NCBI GenBank assembly: GCA_041797745.1 | Contig: JBHBZU010000057.1 | Coordinates: 56,164-120,163, forward strand | Length of the DNA stretch: 64,000 bases | Source: UBA3871 sp041797745 | Lineage (GTDB): Bacteria; Bacillota; Clostridia; Peptostreptococcales; Anaerovoracaceae | Direction: 5' to 3' | Shown: in pieces, positions 1 to 8,832 of the stretch | How positions within the stretch are numbered: the stretch's first letter is position 1 | How the letters are laid out: each line of letters begins with the position of its first letter | Position numbers and translations under genes: made by a program | Notes under the pieces: model-generated | Seen by the model: the letters and a program-made list of their open reading frames with translations, nothing else | What the model was told of the DNA's origin: nothing | Database searches by the model: none

Positions 1-247
1 TACCGTGCAATGTTTCTACCACTTTCTTACGTATTGCAGGATTACCAATGGCAATGAGAAATTCAGCCTCTTGGTAGTGCCTATAGTCTGAAACTCTACC
101 CAGAACATTAATATCACCGATATTCTTGCCTTGAAGATTAGGATTATCATCCAGAAACCCTAAAACCTTACAGCCCTCTTTGCAGACGATATCTGCTATA
201 ACTTTTCCATGTCCACTTGCACCTATAATAATAACTTCTGTAGGCAT
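1..247 (-). CDS. PglD/NeuD-type sugar O/N-acyltransferase, N-terminal part (cut by window edge)
   Basis: The gene starts with ATG at 247 and runs off the left edge, so only about 82 residues are visible. They form a Rossmann-like domain with the motif GASGHGKVIADI near the N-terminus, followed by GFLDDN, as in PglD and NeuD acetyltransferases, where this domain binds the nucleotide-sugar substrate. The left-handed beta-helix catalytic domain would lie outside the window. It starts 13 bp after the stop of a PglC-type transferase. PglC and PglD are classic partners in bacillosamine-type glycan synthesis, so acetylation of a 4-amino sugar is the natural guess. The family is secure; the substrate is inferred. 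Confidence 0.8.
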   Translation of the reverse strand, partial: MPTEVIIIGASGHGKVIADIVCKEGCKVLGFLDDNPNLQGKNIGDINVLGRVSDYRHYQEAEFLIAIGNPAIRKKVVETLHG

Positions 248-260
248 TATATTTTCTCCA

Positions 261-866
261 TTAATTATTACCTTTAAACTTTTCCATAGTGGCAGAGGTT
301 TCTGAAGAAACCCCTTTGCTTCCAAAGACAACTCCAAAGGTTTTAATAAAAATTTTCAAATCGTTTATTAGCGATACATGATCCACATACCAAACATCCA
401 GTTCAAAACGCTCCTGCCAGCTAATAGCATTGCGTCCATTCACTTGAGCATATCCGGTTAGTCCGGGTCTGACTTCATGGCGTCTTTTCTGATGTTCATT
501 GTACAGAGGTAAGTATTCCACTAAAAGAGGTCTTGGACCGATTATTGCCATATCGCCTTTAAGTATGTTTATGAGTTCAGGCAACTCATCTAAAGAAGTC
601 TTTCTCAATAATTTCCCATATTTTTTAAGACGTAGCTCATCCGGTAATAATACTCCTTTATCGTCCTTTTCGCTGGTCATACTCCTAAACTTAATCAGTT
701 TAAAAATCTCACCGTTCTTTCCCGGTCGTTCCTGAATAAAAAAAGGATTACCTTTCATATTAACAACACCTAGGAAAGTTAACGCCAGAAGTAGCGGCAA
801 AAAAAGGGTTACTGCTACGAGAGAAATTATAAAATCTATAAGTCTTTTTAAACAATTTCTGTACAA
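261..866 (-). CDS. PglC-type undecaprenyl-phosphate sugar phosphotransferase (bacterial sugar transferase)
   Basis: This 201-residue monotopic phosphoglycosyl transferase moves a sugar-1-phosphate from a UDP-sugar to undecaprenyl phosphate, the first membrane step of glycan assembly. An N-terminal re-entrant hydrophobic helix covers about residues 8-32. KFRSM lies near residue 59, the catalytic Asp-Glu pair is at about 93-94 in SLDELPEL, and GPRPLL follows near 110. The length matches the minimal PglC form, without the extra membrane domain of WbaP. Its position beside a PglD-like acyltransferase and a PglA-like glycosyltransferase suggests a diacetylbacillosamine-like first sugar, but galactose or other UDP-sugars are possible. 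Confidence 0.9.
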   Translation of the reverse strand: MYRNCLKRLIDFIISLVAVTLFLPLLLALTFLGVVNMKGNPFFIQERPGKNGEIFKLIKFRSMTSEKDDKGVLLPDELRLKKYGKLLRKTSLDELPELINILKGDMAIIGPRPLLVEYLPLYNEHQKRRHEVRPGLTGYAQVNGRNAISWQERFELDVWYVDHVSLINDLKIFIKTFGVVFGSKGVSSETSATMEKFKGNN

Positions 867-909
867 CGTTTTTCTCCTTTAACTTTCTTGGCATTGCTAC
901 GTCCGACAG

Positions 910-1989
910 TTACCTTAATATCTCTGCAATGGTTTCGGCAACAACAATTTTCTTGTCAAATAGCCTTTCCATATGCATTCTTCCCTCTTTCCCCATAACT
1001 TCGCGCTGCGAATTGGATAAATCAAGAAATTTCTTCATAACTCTATAAAGTGATTCACTGTCCTGCTTTTCACATAAGAAACCTGATACACCATCTATCG
1101 CAGCCTCTTTGCAACCCGAAATATTGCTCGTGATAATAGGTCTTCCTAACGCTGCTGATTCCAAGTTTGTATTTGCCATCCCCTCATGCCAAGACGGTAA
1201 TACGAAACAATCCGCAGCTTGTACAAAAGGCCTGACATCCTTTTGGAACCCCAGATAATTTAGCCAACCGCTTTTCTGGCATTCTTTGATTTCATCTTCA
1301 TAGTTTTCTTCGTAAAATCCAAGAATATCCAGTTCACAATTCCAACCCTCACTAATAAGCCTCTTCATTACTGCGAGAAGTTCATCTACGCCCTTTTCTT
1401 TCATAACTCGACCAATAAAAATGAATTTCGTCTTTTCATTTTCCGGATACGGTCTATAATCAAAATGCTCCAGATTTACACCTGCTCCAGCTAAAAGTTT
1501 TGCCTGCCTTGAATCAATAATTTTTTCTTCAATAAGAGTCTTTCGGTTTTCGCTATTTTCGAAGAACACAACCTTTGCCTTTTTTAACCCTACTCTATAC
1601 ATAGTTTTAACTAAAGTTCTAAGCATTCCTGCCTTTTGAAAAGCTGTACCAAGACCGGTGATATTAGCTGCATAAGGTATTTTTTTCTTCATGCAGGCAT
1701 ATCCGCCATAAATATTTGGCTTTATAGTGTAAGTTATTACAAAATCAGGTTTTATATTTTTAATAAGACCAAAGTATTCTAAAATTAGTTTAAAATCTTC
1801 TATAGGATTTATGCCTCGCCTATCCACATGAGATTCTATGAATTGGCACCCCATTTCTTCAAGTTGCGGAACTCTCTCTCCGTAAGGCAGTGATATAAAT
1901 ACTTCGTGTTCCTTAAGTAATTCACCTATGAGTTCTTTCCTAAATAAATACAGCCCTCCGTCGAAGTTGGCAAGTATCAATATTTTCAT
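910..1989 (-). CDS. Glycosyltransferase family 4 (PglA/CapM-like)
   Basis: This 359-residue GT-B retaining glycosyltransferase has an acceptor-binding N-terminal domain (MKILILANFDGGLYLFRKEL) with the RGINP and IKPN segments seen in PglA/CapM proteins. The donor-binding C-terminal domain shows IFIGRVMKEKGV near residue 190 and the EX7E element in EGMANTNLESAALGRP. It is expected to add the second sugar to the lipid-linked first sugar on the cytoplasmic face. Its start overlaps the stop of the upstream epimerase gene by 4 bp (ATGA), so the two are probably translationally coupled. The donor sugar cannot be read from the sequence. Confidence 0.85.
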   Translation of the reverse strand: MKILILANFDGGLYLFRKELIGELLKEHEVFISLPYGERVPQLEEMGCQFIESHVDRRGINPIEDFKLILEYFGLIKNIKPDFVITYTIKPNIYGGYACMKKKIPYAANITGLGTAFQKAGMLRTLVKTMYRVGLKKAKVVFFENSENRKTLIEEKIIDSRQAKLLAGAGVNLEHFDYRPYPENEKTKFIFIGRVMKEKGVDELLAVMKRLISEGWNCELDILGFYEENYEDEIKECQKSGWLNYLGFQKDVRPFVQAADCFVLPSWHEGMANTNLESAALGRPIITSNISGCKEAAIDGVSGFLCEKQDSESLYRVMKKFLDLSNSQREVMGKEGRMHMERLFDKKIVVAETIAEILR

Positions 1990-2969
1990 TTGCTAAAACC
2001 CTTTTCTTTATACCATTCCAAAGTCTCTTTGATACCCTTTTCAAAATCCCATTTCGGCTCATAACCAAGGGTTTCCTTTGCTTTAGTAACATCTGCACTG
2101 CTGAATTTAATATCACCCTCACGCTCTGCCGCATAATTCGCTTTTGAATTTACATTTACAAGCTTTGCTAGAATGTCATATATTTCATTTAACGTTAGAC
2201 TCTGCCCGTATGCTATATTAAAAACCTGTCCTGAACACTTCTCGTGCGCAAAACAAGCGGCGATATTTGCCTCTACGATATCTTTTATATAAACAAAATC
2301 TCTGCTCTGTTCACCATCGCCAAAAATAGTCGGAATTTTCCCTTGTAATAAAATCTCAATAAACTTTGGAATTACACCCGCATAAGCTCCTTTAGGATCC
2401 TGATTTTTTCCGTATACATTGAAATATCTAAGCCCAACCGTTTCTAGCCCATAATGCATAAAATACTGTTTCGCCCATTCTTCATCGCATTTTTTGGTAA
2501 GTGCGTAAGGTGATAGCAAATTTCCCTCGCGCCCCTCTTTCATTACCGCACTTTCTTCATCTCCATAAACGGATGCGCTGGAAGCGTAAACATATCGCTT
2601 AACGTTATTTTCCCTCGCCGCTTCTAAAAGATTTGTAAAGCCCAAGATATTGTTCAGGCAAAAGTCTAAAGGCTTTGATATACTAACCGGTACACTACTT
2701 CGAGCAGCTTCATTGAAAACGAAGTCCACACCCTTGCAGTTCTCCATGCACGCAGCCAAATCTGTTACGTCCCCTTTAACGAAAGTAAAGTTTTCATTTT
2801 CGCATAACTTTATGATATTTTCCATCTTACCTGTGGAAAGGTCATCTAGACATCTGACCCTAGCACCTGATTTAATAAGGTATTCGCAAATGTTTGACCC
2901 GATAAAACCTGCGCCTCCGGCAACTAAAAAATGCGTTCCTTTTAACTTTTCTTCTATGTTCATAGTCAT
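1986..2969 (-). CDS. NAD-dependent sugar epimerase/dehydratase (UDP-GlcNAc/UDP-glucose 4-epimerase type)
   Basis: This 327-residue extended SDR has an N-terminal NAD-binding loop GGAGFIGSN near residue 18, the ASSASVYG serine segment and the catalytic pair in YALTKK. The overall layout matches WbpP/VipB/GalE-type 4-epimerases. It probably interconverts a UDP-hexose or UDP-HexNAc to supply a donor for this cluster. It lies 1 bp after the upstream GT4 gene and overlaps the next gene by 4 bp. A 4,6-dehydratase is less likely because the motif region is epimerase-like, but that is not excluded. Confidence 0.85.
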   Translation of the reverse strand: MTMNIEEKLKGTHFLVAGGAGFIGSNICEYLIKSGARVRCLDDLSTGKMENIIKLCENENFTFVKGDVTDLAACMENCKGVDFVFNEAARSSVPVSISKPLDFCLNNILGFTNLLEAARENNVKRYVYASSASVYGDEESAVMKEGREGNLLSPYALTKKCDEEWAKQYFMHYGLETVGLRYFNVYGKNQDPKGAYAGVIPKFIEILLQGKIPTIFGDGEQSRDFVYIKDIVEANIAACFAHEKCSGQVFNIAYGQSLTLNEIYDILAKLVNVNSKANYAAEREGDIKFSSADVTKAKETLGYEPKWDFEKGIKETLEWYKEKGFSK

Positions 2970-2970
2970 A

Positions 2971-4068
2971 TTAGATTCCTTTGTTAATCATTTTCATATA
3001 TTCATTCTCCATAAAGGATTCTATATAGTTTTCATATTTTGTTTTCCAAAGAGCTAATGCATTTTCACCATACTCTTTAAGCCCATCTCTATTGTCTGCA
3101 TATTTTTTCAATGCTGACTCAATCCCCTCTTTTCCTTCGGGGATTACAACTCCGGTATTAAACTTTTTCACTTTTTCGGCAAGCATAGTGCCCTCATTGG
3201 TAAATAAGGCTTTCCCTACGAAAAGCGCTTCATAGTACTTATTAGGTGCCGCAAATTTGTGGGCAGGGCAATGTTCTGTGTAGTACAGTGCAACTATCAA
3301 TTCTGCTTTCCGTTGCATTTCTAAACACTCGGAATAGTCTACTGCACCTCGATAATCTATATTAGGACAGTTTGCATATCTCTCCACTAACTCCCGCAAC
3401 TTTCCATAGCCTGCAATGCTCAACTCCACATTTTCATTTTGTGAAACGCATTCTAATAAATCTTCCAGCCCGCGATTTGAATCAAAAACGCCTACATACG
3501 ACAATTTTAGTTTCGCTGTTGCATTCGTTTCAGCAGAAAAAATCTGCTTGTTTTCAAAACTTGGAATATTAGGTAATACCAACAGATTTTCTCTCGCAAA
3601 ACCCAATTGCTTCTTTCGATACTCTTCACAAACAATTACACAATTTGCCTTTTTAGCACACCATATTTGCAGGCTGTTCATTAACCTGGATATTTTCGAC
3701 TGACCTTTTTCAATCCAATCAAATATATCAAAAAACACCTCGACCTTGCGCCCCATTGCAAGAATTGCAGGAAGTGCTGCGTCAAAATCGCAAGCATGAA
3801 CCACACGAATGTTTTTTACTTCTTTTTTCAAATTAGAAAAGACAAAATACATCCATTTTAACTTCTTTAACAAATTTTTCTTTCCTGCACCGTAATCTGC
3901 AATTTCTCTAAAATATTTAATTTGTTCTGTGTCGCAAAGCCCTTTTCCCATTCTGTCCCAAGCAAGAATGCAATAATCTATTTGATTCTTATTGAAATAA
4001 TCTATATACTTTTGCACCCTAGGATCCGGATCAATGTCTGTACACCTAACTAACACAATTTTTTTCAT
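2971..4068 (-). CDS. Glycosyltransferase family 4-like protein
   Basis: This 365-residue protein has the two-domain GT-B pattern. The N-terminal domain begins MKKIVLVRCTDIDPDPRVQKY, a DPRV element common in GT4 proteins of capsule loci. The C-terminal domain carries LSYVGVFDSNRGLEDLLE and a donor-site segment AAPNKYYEALFVGKALFTN. It is expected to act in the cytoplasm on a lipid-linked oligosaccharide. It sits tightly between a methyltransferase and the epimerase in the same operon. Donor and linkage are unknown. Confidence 0.8.
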   Translation of the reverse strand: MKKIVLVRCTDIDPDPRVQKYIDYFNKNQIDYCILAWDRMGKGLCDTEQIKYFREIADYGAGKKNLLKKLKWMYFVFSNLKKEVKNIRVVHACDFDAALPAILAMGRKVEVFFDIFDWIEKGQSKISRLMNSLQIWCAKKANCVIVCEEYRKKQLGFARENLLVLPNIPSFENKQIFSAETNATAKLKLSYVGVFDSNRGLEDLLECVSQNENVELSIAGYGKLRELVERYANCPNIDYRGAVDYSECLEMQRKAELIVALYYTEHCPAHKFAAPNKYYEALFVGKALFTNEGTMLAEKVKKFNTGVVIPEGKEGIESALKKYADNRDGLKEYGENALALWKTKYENYIESFMENEYMKMINKGI

Positions 4069-4078
4069 AATATATTTT

Positions 4079-4819
4079 CTATTTCACATCTTTTTTCCAG
4101 TTAAAGTCTCCCTGAAAATCGTTCTGGGTAAACACCCCCCCATTTTCCTTTAGGAAATCATTAAATGTTGTAGTTTCTTTTGAGAAGCTGTCATCTTTTC
4201 TTACTTGCACGCAAAATTCAAAAGGCATACAATCATTTCTGAGGACCACATTTCTACTATATTTGTAACAAGTTTCTAACACCTTTCCTCCGTTATAGTA
4301 AAAATAGTCATCCATCATATAATCAACTTTATCAGAAAGCAAATCAAAAGAAAGTACCCCTGTACAATGCAAGTATTCTTTAATAATTCGTTCTAAATAT
4401 TCATAATTTGAAACAGTAGAAAGCTTATAATTTAAAGCTCCTGAAATAAAAGTGAAGTCATAAGTTTTATCTAGATGTAGTTTTTTAGCATCTAAAAAAT
4501 TTGCATTAATAACTTCTATTCTATCACCATATCTATTCTTTGCCACTTCTGCAAATTCTTCAAGCATTTCAACACCAGTGTATTCCACTTGAACGCCCTT
4601 TTCGCTAACCAAATAATTGTACAAGTCCGCGTATCCGCATCCTAAATCAAGAATCCTTGAACCATTTTTTATATGGATATCTCTTGTTAACTGGTAAAAC
4701 CTCAAGCGCTGCTTTCCCTTTCCCCAAAACAAACTTTTGGGAACTGCACCGCTTTTCTCAAACTCTTCTCTATGCTTTAGCTGAATAATATCAAAATCAG
4801 TTTCTTGATTGTAACCCAT
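4079..4819 (-). CDS. Class I SAM-dependent methyltransferase
   Basis: This protein of about 246 residues carries the SAM-binding glycine motif ILDLGCGYADLY, followed by an acidic strand end (VEYTGVEM). The ATG at 4819 is preferred over an upstream in-frame codon at 4846, because AGGAG lies about 8 nt before 4819 and the longer form would overlap the upstream gene. Within a glycan locus it most likely O- or N-methylates a sugar, or caps a chain end, at the cytoplasmic face. No acceptor-specific motif is recognisable. Confidence 0.8.
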   Translation of the reverse strand: MGYNQETDFDIIQLKHREEFEKSGAVPKSLFWGKGKQRLRFYQLTRDIHIKNGSRILDLGCGYADLYNYLVSEKGVQVEYTGVEMLEEFAEVAKNRYGDRIEVINANFLDAKKLHLDKTYDFTFISGALNYKLSTVSNYEYLERIIKEYLHCTGVLSFDLLSDKVDYMMDDYFYYNGGKVLETCYKYSRNVVLRNDCMPFEFCVQVRKDDSFSKETTTFNDFLKENGGVFTQNDFQGDFNWKKDVK

Positions 4820-4835
4820 GATTTTTCTCCTAATA

Positions 4836-5873
4836 TTATCTTTCATTTGTAAGAACCGCTATTTCGCAATGTATATTTATTTGAACAAATATATCTGATG
4901 AAAATCCACTCTTAAACTTCGAAATACTTCGTTCTTTTTCTGTTGGCTTTGTCTTTTCATTTACAAAAAGACAATCACCCAACCTGTGCCAAGCTATACC
5001 TTTTTCGTGAAAATACTGGCACGCTAAGTACTGTGTTGTATGTCCTAAATAGTTTCTTCCGCTACCTTTATCATATGCGGCTGAATTGTAGTAGCTCTCT
5101 TTATCAGAATAATAGAATATGCCTCCTCCTACAATCTGCTTTGAAGTATCTTCTAAGATAACCACAATTGCTTCACCCTTATTAACAGATTCCATTTGCT
5201 TCTTCCATGTATCAATTCCTCTAGTCGCACGACCTTTAATTCTTTCATGAAACTGCCTGAAATCATTCATTTTTCCCCAAGTAATTGTATCATACACATG
5301 ACCGTTCCATTGTTTAAGCCCATGTTTAACAGAATTTCTAACGGTTGATCTAAAAGCTGAATAAAAATTTTCTTTCTCCAAGTTTAAATAATACAAGTGT
5401 TTAAAATTGCTAATTCTTGAAGAAATGATTTCGTTTTCCAGTAAAAGTCTATGCCAAATCCTTATATCTGCTTTTTTCATAGTAAAGGATGTATCAAATT
5501 CTTTAATTTGATTTTCTATACAAATTTTCTCTGTATGCTCCAATACCTCATTAATGCAATTTTCAATTGCTTTATCAACAACACCATCCACAAAGATTGG
5601 AGGAATCAGCTCAGTCTCATTCGACATCAGCCTTGCGTTTAATCCATTGCTTGCTATAGTATATGTCCAAATCCCAATTTCTTTCCCGTTATAACTTATA
5701 ATCTTGTTGCAGGTCTTAACTTGTTTATATCTTTGCTTGTTCACCATTGAACAAAGCTCTATCCATGTTAGTAAATATTCAAAAGTTCCATCTTTAGATT
5801 GTTTTAGAATTTGGTTCCATACTCTCTTTTTTTCTTCTGTACACTCTTCAATATTAACATTTTTTGTTGCCAT
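4836..5873 (-). CDS. FemAB/GNAT-like acyl- or aminoacyltransferase
   Basis: This 345-residue protein resembles the Acetyltransf_6/FemAB-like group. Its C-terminal GNAT-like part contains IVGGGIFYYSDKESYYNSAA, then YLACQYFHEKGIAWHRLGDC and a final FKSGFSS segment, the pattern of FemAB-type proteins found in polysaccharide loci. It lacks the long coiled arm of true FemX enzymes. It probably adds an acyl or amino-acid group to a sugar amine, which fits the PIG-L deacetylase and WbqC genes upstream in the operon. The substrate is unproven. Confidence 0.65.
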   Translation of the reverse strand: MATKNVNIEECTEEKKRVWNQILKQSKDGTFEYLLTWIELCSMVNKQRYKQVKTCNKIISYNGKEIGIWTYTIASNGLNARLMSNETELIPPIFVDGVVDKAIENCINEVLEHTEKICIENQIKEFDTSFTMKKADIRIWHRLLLENEIISSRISNFKHLYYLNLEKENFYSAFRSTVRNSVKHGLKQWNGHVYDTITWGKMNDFRQFHERIKGRATRGIDTWKKQMESVNKGEAIVVILEDTSKQIVGGGIFYYSDKESYYNSAAYDKGSGRNYLGHTTQYLACQYFHEKGIAWHRLGDCLFVNEKTKPTEKERSISKFKSGFSSDIFVQINIHCEIAVLTNER

Positions 5874-5905
5874 TTTTATCCATTCCTAACCTTTGCATTG
5901 CCGTT

Positions 5906-7366
5906 TTAACTTGTGATCATTTCCCAAAATTCTTTATACGCTTCATCTCCTGAAAGCTTTTTTGCGCAACGATACTGTGCCTCTATAAGTTTTTTTGAAA
6001 AAATTTCATCTTCAAGAATCCGAACACATAATTCTTTAAATTCTTCCTGTGTTTTTACAAAATTACCCATCGCTTCCAATCCTGAAACCTCTACGAGCGT
6101 CTCCTCTTTGCTCATCTTTTTTATATCTTCAGTTTTACGCAATTTCATTGAAACGCAGGGCACTCCAAGCATATAAGCCTGATAAACGGTATTTCCACCG
6201 CAAATTGGCCATGGATCAACATATAATCTGCTTTCTCTGATAACCTTGCACATTTCTTTCCAACTTTCACTATCGTACAATCCCTGTGGATTAGCTGCAT
6301 TGGAAAAAACGCCCAAATATTTTACTTGTTTTGAAACTCCACTTTTTTCAAAAAAAGCCAGCGTTTTTTTTAAATAATTTTTTTGATTTGCTCCAAAAAA
6401 TACAAATTCAAAATCCTGATCCCTCTTTAATAATTCTTTTATTAAATCCAATACCGCCTTATTATATAATTTATAAAGATTCCCATGATATACTATTCGT
6501 TTCTTTCGTTCTTCCAACGGAAGATTTTCATCAATATCTATATCTCTGTGGTTGAACACATAAGCAAATTCTTTGAGCTTTATATTATTAAAATACTTTT
6601 CCAGCAAATCACAATATACACCTCTTCCTTTGACAGTGTAATATTTCTGTGGTTGCATGAATATATCCATATCCACTTTAGGATTAAATGAAATAATGCT
6701 GCCTGTAGCATAGTTCAATATTTTTCTGCTATTAGCTCTATTAACCAACAAATCCCAGTCTTTAGAAATTCCTCCGATATTTATCAAAACATCCAGTTCA
6801 TCACTGTTTATCTGTTTTACGAGTAAACTTAATTCTTTTGTTCTGCTTTCAACCTTATGATTAATCGGCAAATAACCTTTCTCAATTTTTTCATTTACTT
6901 TTCCCATACGGTTAAAGCAATAATATTTATCAGTGCAAGTCTCAAGCCACTGTGAACGTATGCCATTTACTTGCTGATTATCATATACATAAAGCTCTAC
7001 GTTTTCAGGACGTTGAATGAAGAGGTCTTTATTCGGCGTTGCCAGTGACCCAAAAAATCCCACTTTAATTCGTCGCCCGTCTTTCACCTCCAACCTTTCA
7101 AGCTTTTCAGTAGGTATCATTTTTAATTTCCTAACCCGATAACGTTCCTGAACATTATAAATGAATTCATAAGTGTATGGATGATAGTATCCATACCTTT
7201 CAAAAGTCAATCCCGGTGATGAAAAAAGCGTTCTTGCACCAATTGCAAGTGCCAAATCCGCTCTTGCTTCTCCAAGTAGTTTGGTTAGAATACTGTAACA
7301 AATGTATCCTATACAAATCATCCAATTTTTTTCTGAAACTCGGAGTAATAACTTTTTTGCAAACAT
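5906..7366 (-). CDS. GT41/SPINDLY-like glycosyltransferase
   Basis: This 486-residue protein resembles the catalytic half of bacterial O-GlcNAc-transferase/SPINDLY (GT41) enzymes. KVGFFGSLATPNKDLF around residue 119 matches the start of the first Rossmann domain, and ELDVLINIGG is the counterpart of the family's DILVDLSGHT. The C-terminal YVDPWPICGGNTVYQAYMLG corresponds to the conserved donor segment (DPFPYNGGTTT..EAL..G). No TPR repeats are visible; the first 110 residues are hydrophobic and of unclear fold. It may glycosylate a lipid-linked glycan or a protein. It starts 1 bp after the wbqC-like gene. Confidence 0.6.
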   Translation of the reverse strand: MFAKKLLLRVSEKNWMICIGYICYSILTKLLGEARADLALAIGARTLFSSPGLTFERYGYYHPYTYEFIYNVQERYRVRKLKMIPTEKLERLEVKDGRRIKVGFFGSLATPNKDLFIQRPENVELYVYDNQQVNGIRSQWLETCTDKYYCFNRMGKVNEKIEKGYLPINHKVESRTKELSLLVKQINSDELDVLINIGGISKDWDLLVNRANSRKILNYATGSIISFNPKVDMDIFMQPQKYYTVKGRGVYCDLLEKYFNNIKLKEFAYVFNHRDIDIDENLPLEERKKRIVYHGNLYKLYNKAVLDLIKELLKRDQDFEFVFFGANQKNYLKKTLAFFEKSGVSKQVKYLGVFSNAANPQGLYDSESWKEMCKVIRESRLYVDPWPICGGNTVYQAYMLGVPCVSMKLRKTEDIKKMSKEETLVEVSGLEAMGNFVKTQEEFKELCVRILEDEIFSKKLIEAQYRCAKKLSGDEAYKEFWEMITS

Positions 7367-7367
7367 T

Positions 7368-8057
7368 CTAACCTCTTAAAATTATCTCGCGCGTTGCTTT
7401 TGCCCCATGATTGAACAAAGCATCTAAAACAGAAAGATTCCTTACAAACAGCCCTGTTCCTTTTTGCTCATATTCAGGAGAAGAAAAAGTATTATATGAA
7501 ACTTTTATATTGTTATCTTTAAATATACTTTCATTTAAATATCCTTTTCCGCTTGGTCCTGACAGATATTCGTCCCCATTAAGTGTTTTTAATATATTTA
7601 ATAGGTTACTGCTGGCATCTGCCTCCGGTAAATTAAGTTCCGAAGATCTTACCGTCTCCAACCTAATTTCTAATACTTTTAAAAAATATTCTATAATATT
7701 TATATTCAAATCTGCAATAAAGTCGCTACTGGAAGTAATGATTTCTTCTATTTGGGGGAAAAATTCATTAAAATAAGGATATTGGGCATATGAAAAGCTT
7801 ATTGTTTTCAAGTATTTTCTCTTCCAAACATCATTAGATATTTTAATATCTTTAATCTTGTTGTTCATATGACCTTTCAACGAAACCGGCACAGTCAACC
7901 ACTTTGCTTCTCCATTAACCAAAATCCTATTACGGTTTTGCACATTATTCTTCTCAAATTGCACGCTGTCTAAGTGAACCAATATATCTGCTTTGCTACA
8001 TTTGTTAAAATAGCCCAGCCACGGTATATGTTCCGGCTGATGAACAGTTATTATCAT
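7368..8057 (-). CDS. WbqC-family protein
   Basis: This 229-residue protein has the WbqC-like N-terminus MIITVHQPEHIPWLGYFNK, followed by ADILVHLDSVQFEKNNVQNRN and the central KWLTVPVS element, and ends with LSVLDALFNHG. WbqC proteins are soluble, occur in O-antigen and capsule loci, and are thought to act in amino-sugar acylation or aminoacylation; the reaction is not firmly known to me. Here the gene is flanked by a PIG-L deacetylase and a GT41-like transferase, with a FemAB-like transferase downstream, which supports a sugar-amine modification module. Confidence 0.85.
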   Translation of the reverse strand: MIITVHQPEHIPWLGYFNKCSKADILVHLDSVQFEKNNVQNRNRILVNGEAKWLTVPVSLKGHMNNKIKDIKISNDVWKRKYLKTISFSYAQYPYFNEFFPQIEEIITSSSDFIADLNINIIEYFLKVLEIRLETVRSSELNLPEADASSNLLNILKTLNGDEYLSGPSGKGYLNESIFKDNNIKVSYNTFSSPEYEQKGTGLFVRNLSVLDALFNHGAKATREIILRG

Positions 8058-8068
8058 TTATTCCTCTC

Positions 8069-8779
8069 CTACTTATATATTATAGATAGTGGATAAAAAG
8101 CTTCAGCGTAATACGCACTAATCTCTCTGCCGCGTATTTTAGCCAAATCACTTATAGCTGATAAATCCAGCAAGTCCCTTTGGTCTCTTCTTAATTGAGA
8201 CACGAAACAATCAAGTGCTTTTTTCTTCACATTTATCTCTTCTTCCGTCAATTCAATGTATAATTTATTTGTCAATTTTTCCGGATTCCATCCGTCATAA
8301 TATGGATACTCATACATAGCTTTTAATTTTATGAAGTTTGTATCAATAGTAGGTCTTAATGCTGATACAGACACATCATAAACCAACTTATGATCTTGAT
8401 GGTGACTCGGATACGGAAATAGCACCGCAGTTGGCTCAAATTCTTCAATAATCCTATCTAATAAAGTGACATATACCTTTTTAGGAACCGTGTCAAGTGC
8501 CCCGTCATTAAAAGCATAACTTTCATCCTTAAGTTGCATTGCTGAAATATTACCATTTCCACCATCAAGCACTCTTAAAGCTCCTTTTAACTCCTCAATT
8601 CTCTCTTCATTATTTACAAATCTATTTACATTGCAGCTGTAGGAGTTACTGTTTGCTATAATTAAGACTTTAGCTTTTTGCCCCTCTTTCGCTATTTTAT
8701 GCATCAAAGCACCACATCCTATAGTTTCATCATCACAATGTGGTGAAATAATTAATGTTCTATCAAATAATTCTTTCAT
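8069..8779 (-). CDS. PIG-L/LmbE-family N-deacetylase
   Basis: This 236-residue zinc-dependent deacetylase has the variant AHPDDE motif SPHCDDETIGCGALMHK at about residues 12-28 and the second zinc-ligand segment PYPSHHQDHKLVYD. Family members remove acetyl groups from GlcNAc-type residues (GlcNAc-PI, mycothiol precursor, lipid-linked or nucleotide sugars). In this operon it would expose a free amine for the WbqC and FemAB-like enzymes encoded next. The length is typical and no signal peptide is seen, so it should act in the cytoplasm. Confidence 0.88.
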   Translation of the reverse strand: MKELFDRTLIISPHCDDETIGCGALMHKIAKEGQKAKVLIIANSNSYSCNVNRFVNNEERIEELKGALRVLDGGNGNISAMQLKDESYAFNDGALDTVPKKVYVTLLDRIIEEFEPTAVLFPYPSHHQDHKLVYDVSVSALRPTIDTNFIKLKAMYEYPYYDGWNPEKLTNKLYIELTEEEINVKKKALDCFVSQLRRDQRDLLDLSAISDLAKIRGREISAYYAEAFYPLSIIYK

Positions 8780-8832
8780 AACTATTTCCTTTATTTATGA
8801 TTATATTTTGGGTAATACTTCTTTTCAAAATG

